In this document: piece by piece, positions 51,059-60,133 of the stretch
Position numbering within the stretch: position 1 is the stretch's first letter
Layout: the number at the start of each line of letters is the position of its first letter
NCBI GenBank assembly: GCA_963817075.1
Contig: CAWFMT010000002.1
Span: 186,001 to 250,000, forward strand
DNA length: 64,000 bases
Source: DASPKM01 sp963817075
GTDB lineage: Bacteria; Bacteroidota; Bacteroidia; Chitinophagales; Chitinophagaceae
Direction of reading: 5' to 3'
The notes under the pieces: model-generated
Databases searched by the model: none
Told to the model about the DNA's origin: nothing
The model's input: only the letters and a program-made list of their open reading frames with translations
Program-made: the position numbers and the translations under genes

Positions 51059-52285
51059 TTATTTTTTTAATTTGAGCGGAATCGCCGGGATTAAGAGCAG
51101 GAAGAGCAGGAATTCAGGTATGATTTTGTACCTCACAATCGCCCCAGGAAATGGAACTGTATACCCTATAAGGAGATAAACTGAACAGGCCCAAAAGATT
51201 ATGAAGGCTGCTAGCGGGGACCGGGGAAGGTTCCTTCGATAAAACATTGCAATTGCAAAGACCGCCCAAAAAAATATGACCTCAGCCGAGCTTGCTAATT
51301 GCAACGGGCCTTTTGCCTCCCAGGGTAGGGGTCTCAATGCTGAATTTGCTATAGCCTGGGGGAGCACCTTTAGAAAACTTTCGAGTTCGGGTTTCAAAGT
51401 GTCCAATTGAAACGAGGTTCCCTTGAGGAGGAAAAACTCCTCTTGCTTTTGTACAACCCAGGAAGGAAAATTTGTCTTTGAAGACAGAAGTGAACTACTG
51501 AAAAATAGAGTTATAGCAATGAAGTAAACAACCGCAAAACACTTCCATTTGTTGAGTCCGAACCGTTCTGTTAGCCACCAGGCAATCAGGGCAGGAACCA
51601 TCAAAATGAAGAACTGACTTCTGAATATTAAAGTACCTACCAGCCCGAGCAAAACAAATAGAAAGTAAATAGTCTTTCTTTCTGTCAGCCAGGCATTAAA
51701 ATAATAGAGTGTGATTGCAATGAAAAGCAACAGAATTCCATCGGGCCTGATCCCGCTAAGCCAAAATGCAACAGGAGGGATGAAAAATGCGCAGAGGTAA
51801 ACGATTCTTCTCTTATCGATGTGAATGCTTGAAAACAGTTTGAATAGGAGATAACTGCCGCCGAAGGAAAATAAGTTGAAGAAAACCACATCAACATAAT
51901 AATTCTGGTAACTGACAAGGTTAAAGAAGGCCAGACTTTTGATCACTGTATTCCGTTCAGTATTCTGGAGGAAGTTTCTGAAGGCATCACTAAAATTATC
52001 TGATTCCGAAAACGACCTAACATGGATCCATTCTTTGAAAAACTCTGCGGGTTGAAAGAGTAGTTTGTTATAATCGATCAGTGATTCATTATAATACATC
52101 CAGGTATCATCGCCTCCATAATATTCCTTAAAAATATGTCCGTACAATAAACCCATGCCTACTTTAAAAGTGAATGCGATGGTGATCTCAGACCTGCTTA
52201 GTTTTATTTGTTTATTCCTGTTTATCCTGTCGATGAAAATAATCATCAGGAGAGTGTACAGAACTATCAACAAGAATATGATCAT
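51059..52285 (-). CDS. Polytopic membrane protein, GT-C glycosyltransferase-like
   Basis: A 408-residue protein with about nine to eleven membrane helices. Between the first helices lies an acidic motif (EYYGGDDTWMYYNESL), like the catalytic Asp loop of GT-C/PMT-type transferases; a large loop (FFKEWIHVRSFSESDNF) follows, and LSGIRPDGILLLFIAITLYY is typical of the membrane core. It probably transfers a sugar from a lipid-linked donor at the outer face of the inner membrane. A GT4 gene starts 156 bases away on the other strand, suggesting a shared surface-glycan role. The family assignment is by pattern only. Confidence 0.65.
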   Translation of the reverse strand: MIIFLLIVLYTLLMIIFIDRINRNKQIKLSRSEITIAFTFKVGMGLLYGHIFKEYYGGDDTWMYYNESLIDYNKLLFQPAEFFKEWIHVRSFSESDNFSDAFRNFLQNTERNTVIKSLAFFNLVSYQNYYVDVVFFNLFSFGGSYLLFKLFSSIHIDKRRIVYLCAFFIPPVAFWLSGIRPDGILLLFIAITLYYFNAWLTERKTIYFLFVLLGLVGTLIFRSQFFILMVPALIAWWLTERFGLNKWKCFAVVYFIAITLFFSSSLLSSKTNFPSWVVQKQEEFFLLKGTSFQLDTLKPELESFLKVLPQAIANSALRPLPWEAKGPLQLASSAEVIFFWAVFAIAMFYRRNLPRSPLAAFIIFWACSVYLLIGYTVPFPGAIVRYKIIPEFLLFLLLIPAIPLKLKK

Positions 52286-52307
52286 AGTTTATAAATGTAG
52301 GAGTTTG

Positions 52308-52414
52308 TTCGTGAGTCGTGAATCGTGAGTCGTGAAATATAAAAACTCGAAACTCGAACCCCAAACCCGAAACTAAGAACTCTCAAACGTTCAAACATTC
52401 AAACAATCAAACTT
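52308..52414. repeat. Mosaic: GTGAGTC/GTGAATC, ACTCGAAAC and CAAACATT tracts
   Basis: TCGTGAGTCGTGAATCGTGAGT (52309-52335), AAACTCGAAACTCGAACC (52341-52376) and TCAAACGTTCAAACATTCAAAC (52383-52414) fill the divergent spacer between the membrane protein and the glycosyltransferase. Confidence 0.75.
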
Positions 52415-52441
52415 TTCCCTAGGTTTGGAGATTAATCATAC

Positions 52442-53578
52442 ATGTTACAAGTCAGCAGGGATAAACGACTGGTAGTTTTGGTTTCCAGTAATGCTTGGTC
52501 GATATATAATTTCAGGATTGATGTGATCAGGCACCTGATTTCGAAGGGATACGAAGTTGCAGTTATCGCTCCTGACGATGGGAATTCCGATGCATTGATT
52601 GCAGAAGGATGCAAATACCACAATATCGATTTCAATAATAAAGCAGAGAACCCGCTCAAGGACTTCTCCTTATTCAGACAGTTAAAGAGCCTCTACCGCT
52701 CATTAAAGCCCGATTTTATATTCCACTATGTTATCAAGCCCAATATTTATGGGTCGATGGCTGCCTCCAAACTCAAAATTCCTTCAGTTTCAGTAATAAC
52801 TGGGCTGGGCTACCCATTCGCCAGAAAAAACTGGTTGTATTACATGGTAAAAACTCTCTATAAGAAGGCATTGAAAAATGTAAATGAAGTTTGGTTCCTG
52901 AATAATGAAGATGCCAGGGCATTTACAAACAATCATATTATTCCGATTGAAAAAATAAAAGTTCTGCCCGGGGAAGGAGTGAATACCGAGCATTTTAGTC
53001 CAGACTATGAAACTCCACTCACCAAGAATGGCCGGTTCGTATTTCTCATGAGTTGCCGATTATTGAAAAGTAAAGGAGTTGGTGTGTACGCTGATGCGGC
53101 AAGGATCCTTCAGAGAAAGAATCTGGACGCACGATTTGAACTGCTGGGCTTTTTTGAAAAACATCCCGATACATTGAGTATTGAGGATATTAAAAAATGG
53201 GAGGCCGAGGGGCTTTTGCATTTCAATGGTTTTGCCAGGGATGTGCGCCCCTTTTTGAAAAATGCTGATTGTTTTGTTTTTCCTTCATCATATAGTGAAG
53301 GAGTTCCAAGGGGATTAATGGAAGCTGCCAGTATGGAACTTCCGATCATAACCTCCAACAACCGTGGTTGTAAGGAAGTTGTCCTGAATAATTCCAATGG
53401 GTTTCTCTGCAATCCCAATGATCCTTTTGATCTGGCGGACAAAATGGAACGAATAATGAACCTGGGGGTTGAAGAAAGAAATCGTCTTGGGAAAAATGGA
53501 AGAGCACTCGTCATCAAAAAATTCCACGTTAATAAAGTGATAGCGGAGTATGAACGAACACTACGGGAAAACTTTTAA
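52442..53578 (+). CDS. Glycosyltransferase family 4
   Basis: A 378-residue GT-B enzyme. The N-terminal acceptor domain (VVLVSSNAWSIYNFRIDVIRHLISKGYEVAVIAP) is followed by YKPDFIFHYVIKPNIYGSMAASKLKIPSVSVITGLGYPFARKN; the nucleotide-sugar domain has LMSCRLLKSKGVGVYADAARIL and the E-x7-E motif in SYSEGVPRGLMEAASMELPIITSNNRGCKEVV. Probably transfers a hexose or aminosugar in surface polysaccharide synthesis, similar to capsular family members (N-acetylgalactosamine-type transferases). Donor unknown. Divergent from the GT-C-like gene; a promoter-like TACTTTTG lies before the next gene. Confidence 0.9.
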   Translation: MLQVSRDKRLVVLVSSNAWSIYNFRIDVIRHLISKGYEVAVIAPDDGNSDALIAEGCKYHNIDFNNKAENPLKDFSLFRQLKSLYRSLKPDFIFHYVIKPNIYGSMAASKLKIPSVSVITGLGYPFARKNWLYYMVKTLYKKALKNVNEVWFLNNEDARAFTNNHIIPIEKIKVLPGEGVNTEHFSPDYETPLTKNGRFVFLMSCRLLKSKGVGVYADAARILQRKNLDARFELLGFFEKHPDTLSIEDIKKWEAEGLLHFNGFARDVRPFLKNADCFVFPSSYSEGVPRGLMEAASMELPIITSNNRGCKEVVLNNSNGFLCNPNDPFDLADKMERIMNLGVEERNRLGKNGRALVIKKFHVNKVIAEYERTLRENF

Positions 53579-53651
53579 GAATCAGCAAATAAAACTGCAC
53601 AAGTTTCAAACCCCAATTCAATAAAATTAAAAATGATATAAGCTGAGATTG

Positions 53652-53659
53652 TACTTTTG
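53652..53659 (+). promoter_or_regulatory. Possible Bacteroidota -7 box before purL
   Basis: TACTTTTG matches the TAnnTTTG -7 consensus of Bacteroidota promoters, 15 bases upstream of the purL ATG at 53675. A convincing -33 TTG at the right spacing was not found, so the call is tentative. Confidence 0.4.
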
Positions 53660-53674
53660 CGCTTTCAGATAATC

Positions 53675-55906
53675 ATGGAAATTACATTAAGTACCGCGCA
53701 GCAACTCCGACTCACTGAAGAAGAATTCGAACTCATAAAAAAGAAACTTGGTCGCACACCTAACTTCAATGAACTCTGCGCCTTCAGCGCTATGTGGAGT
53801 GAACATTGCAGCTATAAAAATTCTATTAAATGGCTGAAGACTTTGCCCAGAGATGGAAGCAGGATGCTTGTGAAGGCAGGTGATGAGAATGCAGGCTTAA
53901 TGGATATGGGTGATGGATATGGAGTAGTGTTCAAAATAGAATCTCATAATCATCCTTCGGCTATTGAACCTTTCCAGGGAGCCGCCACAGGGGTTGGTGG
54001 AATTCATCGGGATATATTCACAATGGGCGCCCGACCAATCGCTGCACTCAACTCCCTAAGATTTGGAAATCTTGAAGAATCAAAAACTCAAAGACTTTTA
54101 GCAGGAGTAGTTCATGGCATTGGCCACTATGGCAATTGTTTCGGCGTGCCCACAGTTGGCGGTGAGATTTATTTTGAACAATGCTATCATACCAATCCAC
54201 TGGTGAATGCAATGAGTGTTGGAATTGTAAAGGCAGGCGAGACTGTTTCTGCAACAGCGAAAGGAATTGGCAATCCTGTGTTTTTTGTTGGAAGTGCCAC
54301 TGGCAAGGATGGAATTGGCGGAGCTTCATTTGCATCAGCAGATATAACAGAAGAAAGCACCGAAGAACTTCCGGCCGTTCAAGTAGGTGATCCATTCCAG
54401 GAAAAAAAATTACTGGAGGCTTGTCTTGAAGTTATTCAAACAGGTGCTGTAGTTGGCATGCAGGATATGGGAGCTGCTGGTATCATTTGTTCTACTTCTG
54501 AAATGAGCGCGAAGGGAGAAGTAGGAATGCGCATCGATCTTGATAAGGTTCCTACTCGTCAGAACAATATGAAAGCATGGGAATTGCTGTTGAGTGAAAG
54601 CCAGGAAAGAATGCTGATGGTTGTTGAAAAAGGCAAAGAAGGTTTGGTGCAGGAAGTTTTTGAAAAGTGGGATCTTCCTTGCGCCAACATCGGAGAAGTA
54701 ACCGGCGATGGGCTATTGAAATTTTACATGCATGGACAGTTGGAAGCTGAGATTCCTGCAGAGGAATTAGTCCTTGGGGGAGGAGCACCTCAATACGATC
54801 GGGAATATCGGGAGCCCAAATATTTTCAGCATATCAGGTTATTTCGTTCTGAATCTGTTGCTGAGCCTGATGATCTACAGGAAATCGCAGAGAGACTCAC
54901 TGCATTGTCATCGATCGCATCAAAAAAATGGATCACAGTTCAATACGATAGCATGGTTGGTATTGCAAATTCTTCCACCAATCAACCCAGCGATGCAGCG
55001 ATAGTACTTGGGAAACCCAGTACAAAAGCATTGGCAATTACAACTGATTGCAATAGCCGTTATGTTTTTGCTGATCCATATAAAGGTGCAATGATCGCAG
55101 TGGCTGAAGCTGCAAGGAATATCGTATGCAGTGGAGGTGTACCAATGGGTGTGACAAATTGCCTGAACTTTGGAAATCCTTATGACCCTGAAGTATACTA
55201 TCAATTCGTACATGCTATTAAAGGAATGGGTGAGGCATGCAGAAAATTTGATACGCCTGTTACCGGAGGCAATGTGAGTTTTTATAATCAGAATCCCGAA
55301 GGCCCTGTTTATCCAACTCCAACTATTGGAATGGTAGGATTGCTTGAGGACATCAATAATAAGATGACGCTCGACTTCAAACAGCATACTGATATAATTT
55401 ATCTTATAGGTGAGGCAAGGAATGACTTGAATTCATCAGAATACCTGCAGAAAATTGTTGGCGTTGAATTCAGTCCGGCGCCGCATTTCGATATTGAAGA
55501 AGAATTTCAGGTACAACAGAAGATTTCCGAACTGATTCAGCGAAAGATCATACAAAGTGCACACGATCTTAGTGAAGGCGGTTTATTCATTGCTTTAGTG
55601 GAGTCCGGATTTAATCGCGACCTTGGATTCAGAATAGAAACTGATGATGTGATAAGGAAAGATGCATTTCTCTTCGGTGAGGCTCAGAGCAGGGTTATTG
55701 TCACCGTTAAATCTGAATCAGTCAGTGCATTTGAGTCGATGCTGGGAAAACATCCATTCAGCAGGCTGGGAGAAGTTACTGAGGGAGAAATAATAGTGGA
55801 TGGAAAATCCTGGGGCCAGATCACAGAATGGAAAGAAAAATATGAAAATGCAATTGGCAATTTACTTGCAAGTCATAAGTCTGAAGAGGCGTTGATAGAT
55901 ATTTAA
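53675..55906 (+). CDS. purL: Phosphoribosylformylglycinamidine synthase subunit PurL
   Basis: A 743-residue small-form PurL, which makes FGAM in purine synthesis with separate PurQ and PurS. Start MEITLSTAQQLRL at 53675 (a TTG 18 bases earlier is unlikely). Motifs: LCAFSAMWSEHCSYKNS, FKIESHNHPSAIEPFQGAATGVGGIHRDIFTMGARPIA, GVPTVGGEIYFE, CLNFGNPYDPEVY, TPVTGGNVSFYNQ, SAHDLSEGGLFIAL. purQ and purS are not in the window. Confidence 0.96.
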   Translation: MEITLSTAQQLRLTEEEFELIKKKLGRTPNFNELCAFSAMWSEHCSYKNSIKWLKTLPRDGSRMLVKAGDENAGLMDMGDGYGVVFKIESHNHPSAIEPFQGAATGVGGIHRDIFTMGARPIAALNSLRFGNLEESKTQRLLAGVVHGIGHYGNCFGVPTVGGEIYFEQCYHTNPLVNAMSVGIVKAGETVSATAKGIGNPVFFVGSATGKDGIGGASFASADITEESTEELPAVQVGDPFQEKKLLEACLEVIQTGAVVGMQDMGAAGIICSTSEMSAKGEVGMRIDLDKVPTRQNNMKAWELLLSESQERMLMVVEKGKEGLVQEVFEKWDLPCANIGEVTGDGLLKFYMHGQLEAEIPAEELVLGGGAPQYDREYREPKYFQHIRLFRSESVAEPDDLQEIAERLTALSSIASKKWITVQYDSMVGIANSSTNQPSDAAIVLGKPSTKALAITTDCNSRYVFADPYKGAMIAVAEAARNIVCSGGVPMGVTNCLNFGNPYDPEVYYQFVHAIKGMGEACRKFDTPVTGGNVSFYNQNPEGPVYPTPTIGMVGLLEDINNKMTLDFKQHTDIIYLIGEARNDLNSSEYLQKIVGVEFSPAPHFDIEEEFQVQQKISELIQRKIIQSAHDLSEGGLFIALVESGFNRDLGFRIETDDVIRKDAFLFGEAQSRVIVTVKSESVSAFESMLGKHPFSRLGEVTEGEIIVDGKSWGQITEWKEKYENAIGNLLASHKSEEALIDI

Positions 55907-55931
55907 TAATTTAAGAATGGAGGAGAACGCA

Positions 55932-56897
55932 ATGTTGGTAGTGACAGGAGCTGCAGGCTTCATTGGAAGTTGCCTGGTTGGATATCTCAATCAAAAAGGA
56001 TATGAGAATATCGTAGTGGTGGACGATTTTTCTAGAGAAGACAAGGAACCAAACCTTTCAGGTAAAAAGTTTGCTCTAAAAATAAACCGGGAAGAATTTT
56101 TTGAATGGCTTCACAGTACACGGCCGGCCGTTGATTTCATGTTCCATATTGGTGCAAGAACGGATACTACAGAATTCAATTACGCAGTTCATCAGCATTT
56201 GAACGTTGAATATTCCCAGATGATATGGAATTATTGTACGGTACAGAATATTCCATTGGTCTACGCATCCAGTGCTGCAACATACGGTTCTGGAGAACTT
56301 GGATATAGTGATGATCATGAATTGACCCCCAAACTGCAACCATTAAATCCTTATGGCATCAGCAAGAATGAATTTGATAAATGGGTGCTGCACCAGGGCA
56401 ATCATCCGCCATTTTGGGCAGGCTTGAAATTTTTCAATGTATATGGTCCGAATGAATATCACAAAGGAAGGATGGCATCGGTCATCTTTCATTCTTTCAA
56501 TCAGATCCAAAAGAATGGATTTGTCAAATTATTCAAATCTCATCGGCCTGATTTTGAAAACGGTATGCAGTTAAGGGATTTTATTTACGTCAAGGATATC
56601 CTGTCTGTATGCTATTGGCTCATGGAAAATAAACCGGAATCAGGCATTTATAATCTTGGAACAGGTCTCGCCCGATCCTTTAACGACCTGGTTAATGCAA
56701 CTTTTTCTTCACTAGAAATACCATCCAGGATCGAGTACATCGATATGCCTGAGGATATTCGGAATAAATATCAATACTATACGGAGGCCAGTATGGAAAA
56801 GCTCCGGAAGGCCGGATACAAAGAAAGGTTCTACTCCCTCGAAGAAGGCGTAGGGGAATACGTCAGGGATTTCTTATCAAAGCAGAATTTTTTGTAG
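55932..56897 (+). CDS. hldD: ADP-L-glycero-D-manno-heptose-6-epimerase
   Basis: A 321-residue SDR enzyme that makes the heptose of lipopolysaccharide core. Features: VVTGAAGFIG (NAD), ARTDTTE, YASSAATYGSG, YGISKNEFDKW (Tyr-x3-Lys), KFFNVYGPNEYHKGRMASV, DFIYVKDI and NLGTG. Start choice: ATG at 55932 is preceded by GGAGGAG with six bases spacing and matches the family N-terminus (MLVVTG); the ATG at 55917 would add five residues and place the GGAGGAG inside the coding region. Follows purL by 25 bases, possibly co-transcribed. Confidence 0.93.
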   Translation: MLVVTGAAGFIGSCLVGYLNQKGYENIVVVDDFSREDKEPNLSGKKFALKINREEFFEWLHSTRPAVDFMFHIGARTDTTEFNYAVHQHLNVEYSQMIWNYCTVQNIPLVYASSAATYGSGELGYSDDHELTPKLQPLNPYGISKNEFDKWVLHQGNHPPFWAGLKFFNVYGPNEYHKGRMASVIFHSFNQIQKNGFVKLFKSHRPDFENGMQLRDFIYVKDILSVCYWLMENKPESGIYNLGTGLARSFNDLVNATFSSLEIPSRIEYIDMPEDIRNKYQYYTEASMEKLRKAGYKERFYSLEEGVGEYVRDFLSKQNFL

Positions 56898-57434
56898 GGT
56901 TTAAAGTCTAACCGCAAGGGCGCCGAGACGCAAAGTATCGCAAGAAATATTATTTATTCCATGTGGATAAGCTAGTGCACAACCTGTTAAAAACTATGAC
57001 CAATAAAATTTGGAAAAGGGATATGGTGGAATGTATCTTCAGTTCACTGAATTAATACTTCGGTATTGGTTCGGTAGGATTGAGACTTCGGTCTTAGTCT
57101 TTCGGAGAGCACCAGGGTTAGTAAGTAATTATTAAATTTCCTGATGCTTTCCTTTTTTTATGCCTGTTTGTATCCCTCCTTCCTAAATTCCTCGCGTAGC
57201 CTTGCGCCCTTGTGTCTTGGCGGTCAATTCTCATACTCATAAAACTTCTTAAATCGTGAATCGTGAATCGTGAGACGTGAGTCATGGGAAAGGATTACTT
57301 GGCGTAACCTAGCGTCCTTTGCGTCTTTGCGGTTAAATTCTTAGTTCACGCAACCTTGCGTCTTTCCGTCATGGCGGTTAAACTCTTATTTTTATGAACC
57401 TTGCAGGATTGTACGATCGATCTTCAAAAACATT
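56898..57434. other. 537-bp spacer with repeats and an unexplained 56960-57170 segment
   Basis: Both ends are ACCGC/GCGGT and TCGTGAATC repeats (56906-56946; 57186-57391). Between them lies non-repetitive DNA with a DnaA-box-like TGTGGATAA (56962-56970), the words GTGCACAACC and TGTTAAAAAC just after it, and four TTCGG motifs (57059, 57070, 57087, 57101), two of them closing the small hairpins AATACTTCGGTATT and AGACTTCGGTCT. A T-run follows at 57150. No ORF. It may be a structured RNA or an origin-like site. Confidence 0.45.
57186..57391. repeat. Mosaic of GCGTCTTTGCGGTTAA half-elements and TCGTGAATC tract
   Basis: Three GCGGTTAA-type half-elements (ending near 57226, 57340 and 57390), all in the same orientation, with a TCGTGAATCGTGAATCGTGAG heptamer tract (57256-57284) between the first two. 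They precede proC. Confidence 0.75.
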
Positions 57435-58232
57435 ATGAATAAAAAAATTGCCATCATTGGCGGAGGAAATCTCGGAACTGCGATAGCCGAAGGATTGACT
57501 AATAGCGGCTTTATCCGGCCAGAACATATCGTGATCACCAAGAGAAACATCTCTCCCCTGAAATACCTCGAAGAAAAGGGAATCATGGTATCGAATGATA
57601 ACCTGGAGGCTGTGAAGTTTGCCGACCTGGTTTTGCTCTGTGTTAAACCCTTCCAGGTGGCGGAAGTTTTAGAGGGTATTAAGGATGGACTTTCAGAAAA
57701 TCACGTTTTGGTCTCTGTGGTTACTGGAGTCACAATTGATCAATTGACCAAGATACTCTTAAAGAAAGCAGCCATTGTGCGAGCCATGCCAAATACGGCC
57801 ATCGCCATTCAACAAAGCATGACCTGTATAAGCCACCAGCATATCAATCCCGATCAATTGAAATATGTGGAGGATATGTTTGAACAGCTTGGCAAAGTGG
57901 TCACCATCGATGAAAAATTAATGGACGCCTCAACGGTACTTGGAGCCTGCGGAATAGCATATGCCCTTCGTTTCATCAGGGCGAGCATACAGGGAGGTAT
58001 TGAAATTGGTTTCGATGCAAAGACCGCAACTCTCATTTCGGCTCAAACTGTAAAAGGTGCCGCTGAATTATTAATAAAGACCGGGCATCATCCTGAGCAG
58101 GAGATTGATAAAGTGACAACACCCAAAGGCTGCACAATTGCAGGTTTGAATGAAATGGAGCACCAGGGGTTTAGTTCATCGCTTATCAAAGGAATTGTTG
58201 CGAGCTATCAGAAAATAGCGAAGGACATGTAG
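57435..58232 (+). CDS. proC: Pyrroline-5-carboxylate reductase
   Basis: A 265-residue ProC, last step of proline synthesis. Rossmann start IAIIGGGNLGTAIAEGL, VLLCVKPFQVAEVLEGI, VRAMPNTAIAIQQSMTCI, DASTVLGACGIAYALRFI, and the C-terminal TPKGCTIAGLNEMEHQGF substrate loop. Normal length. Single gene between repeats. Confidence 0.95.
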   Translation: MNKKIAIIGGGNLGTAIAEGLTNSGFIRPEHIVITKRNISPLKYLEEKGIMVSNDNLEAVKFADLVLLCVKPFQVAEVLEGIKDGLSENHVLVSVVTGVTIDQLTKILLKKAAIVRAMPNTAIAIQQSMTCISHQHINPDQLKYVEDMFEQLGKVVTIDEKLMDASTVLGACGIAYALRFIRASIQGGIEIGFDAKTATLISAQTVKGAAELLIKTGHHPEQEIDKVTTPKGCTIAGLNEMEHQGFSSSLIKGIVASYQKIAKDM

Positions 58233-58233
58233 A

Positions 58234-58308
58234 GGAAGTTTGAATGTTTGAATGTTTGAGTGTTTGAAAGTTTGAGAGATTAAGAAATTCACGATTCACG
58301 ACTCACGA
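58234..58308. repeat. TTTGAATG tract plus TCACGAY tract
   Basis: Five TTTGAATG/TTTGAGTG-type words (58238-58277) and three TCACGAY heptamers (58288-58308) between proC and the amidase gene. Confidence 0.75.
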
Positions 58309-58331
58309 TAGCACTGAACTAACTAGCGCTT

Positions 58332-59981
58332 ATGAAAAAAATACTCTTCTTACCAATCCTTATTTTCTCCATAGCCTCCTTTTCTCAGTCTAAGTCCGAT
58401 TCAATCCAGCAAATCAGGCAATGGGCAAAATATTATGATCTGGATTTCACAGATCCTGAGGCAGATTCCATGCTGGATAATTTAAGAGAATGGCAAACGG
58501 AATTTGGGAAGATGCATAAGTCGCTTCCGAAAAATGATCTTGCATTTCCATTTGCCTTCTACCCGGCCCCACCAGATTTCACGATTCCAACAAACCAGAA
58601 AAAGATCAACTGGCAGATACCCGGGGATGTTGTACTTCCAAGCAATAGAAACGAACTCGCATTTTATTCAATCATGCAACTGGCATCATTGATAAAAAAT
58701 AAAAAGATCAGCTCTGTAGATCTCACAAAGTTTTTCATTGGCAGGTTAAAAAAATGGGGTGATACCCTGGAATCTGTTATTACCCTTACAGAAGAGTTGG
58801 CGATGAAGGAAGCCGAGCAGGCAGACCAGGAAATCAAAAAAGGGAACTATCGTGGTCCATTACATGGGATCCCTTATGGATTGAAAGATTTGTTTGCGGT
58901 AAAAGGGTATAAAACAACCTGGGGAACTACACCTTATATGAATCAAATTTTGGATGAAGATTCATATGTGTACGCAAGATTGAAAAATGCAGGAGCCGTT
59001 CTTTGCGCGAAATTATCATTGGGGTCATTGGCGTATAATAATAAGTGGTTTGGAGGTGAAACAAAAAATCCATGGAATTTGCAACAGGGATCCAGCGGAT
59101 CATCTGCAGGTTCAGCAGCATCAGTCGTTGCAGGATTATTGCCCTTTACAATAGGGACCGAAACCTTAGGGTCCATTGTTTCTCCATCTACACGTTGCGG
59201 TGCAACGGGCCTTCGTCCAACCTTCGGCACTGTTAGCAGAAGCGGTGCTATGGTTCTTTGCTGGAGCCTGGACAAAACAGGTCCTATTTGCCGAAGCGCA
59301 GAAGATGATGCCATTGTTTATTACTATATAAAAGGAACTGATGGAAAAGATGCAAGCGCCCTGGATCATGCATTCAATTACGATCAGAAGGGTGATGTAA
59401 AAAAATTGAGAATAGTTTACGTAGAGAATTATTTTAAACGATTGGCTAAGGAGGCACCAGAATGGAAAGTACTTGAAGAATTCAAGGCGATGGGAGTGGA
59501 GGTAAAACCCGTTCAATTCCATGATTCACTATTCTATCCATTCAATATGGTAGACATTGTGCTAAGCGCTGAATCCTCAGCGGCATTTGATGAATTGACG
59601 AGAACGAATAGAGATGACCTGATTGAAAGGCAGGACAAAAATTTCTGGCCAAATGGATTTCGGTCGTCCAGAATGATCCCCGCTGTTGAATACATTAATA
59701 CCAATAGGTACCGGTCGGAATTATGTAAAAAAGTGAATGACTTCATGAAGAATTATGATGTTGTTATCGTACCAACATTTATGGGCAGCCAATTAGCGAT
59801 TACGAATCTTACAGGGCATCCTGTTGTTTGTATGCCTATGGGATTTAACCAACGCGGACTTCCAATCAGTATTACATTGATTGGAAATCTTTACGATGAG
59901 GCAAGTATTTTACTTGCAGCAAAATCTTACCAGGACAAAACGGATCACCATAAGAAACGACCTGAGAAATTTCTGCAATAA
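58332..59981 (+). CDS. Exported amidase (amidase signature family)
   Basis: A 549-residue enzyme with a signal peptide (MKKILFLPILIFSIASFSQ). The Ser-cisSer-Lys triad is recognisable: Lys185 (IPYGLKDLF), the Ser-rich turn QGSSGSSAGSAAS (about 252-264) and the nucleophile Ser281 in GTETLGSIVSP. Probably hydrolyses an amide in the periplasm, like GatA-fold peptide amidases; the N-terminal 120 residues are an extra helical domain. Substrate unknown. Single gene; the downstream amidohydrolase is also hydrolytic but separated by repeats. Confidence 0.9.
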   Translation: MKKILFLPILIFSIASFSQSKSDSIQQIRQWAKYYDLDFTDPEADSMLDNLREWQTEFGKMHKSLPKNDLAFPFAFYPAPPDFTIPTNQKKINWQIPGDVVLPSNRNELAFYSIMQLASLIKNKKISSVDLTKFFIGRLKKWGDTLESVITLTEELAMKEAEQADQEIKKGNYRGPLHGIPYGLKDLFAVKGYKTTWGTTPYMNQILDEDSYVYARLKNAGAVLCAKLSLGSLAYNNKWFGGETKNPWNLQQGSSGSSAGSAASVVAGLLPFTIGTETLGSIVSPSTRCGATGLRPTFGTVSRSGAMVLCWSLDKTGPICRSAEDDAIVYYYIKGTDGKDASALDHAFNYDQKGDVKKLRIVYVENYFKRLAKEAPEWKVLEEFKAMGVEVKPVQFHDSLFYPFNMVDIVLSAESSAAFDELTRTNRDDLIERQDKNFWPNGFRSSRMIPAVEYINTNRYRSELCKKVNDFMKNYDVVIVPTFMGSQLAITNLTGHPVVCMPMGFNQRGLPISITLIGNLYDEASILLAAKSYQDKTDHHKKRPEKFLQ

Positions 59982-60133
59982 GGTAAAATGTAAATTGAAA
60001 AATGGAAAATGTAAAATAAAAATGCCTCTACTAATTACTAATTTCTAATTGCTAATTCCAATCAACTAATCAACTAATCAACTAATCAACTATTCAACCA
60101 ATTAACCAATCAACTAATCAACCAATCAACAGA
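59982..60133. repeat. AATTGCTAATT words and CAACTAAT tandem tract
   Basis: TACTAATTACTAATTTCTAATTGC is followed by about nine tandem CAACTAAT/CAACCAAT words (60060-60131). The tract ends directly at the next gene's start. Confidence 0.8.

Noticed and set aside
56962..56970. Confident chromosomal origin
   Set aside because: One perfect DnaA-box and two weak ones are not enough; no dnaA or other origin-linked gene is present, so it stays a question.
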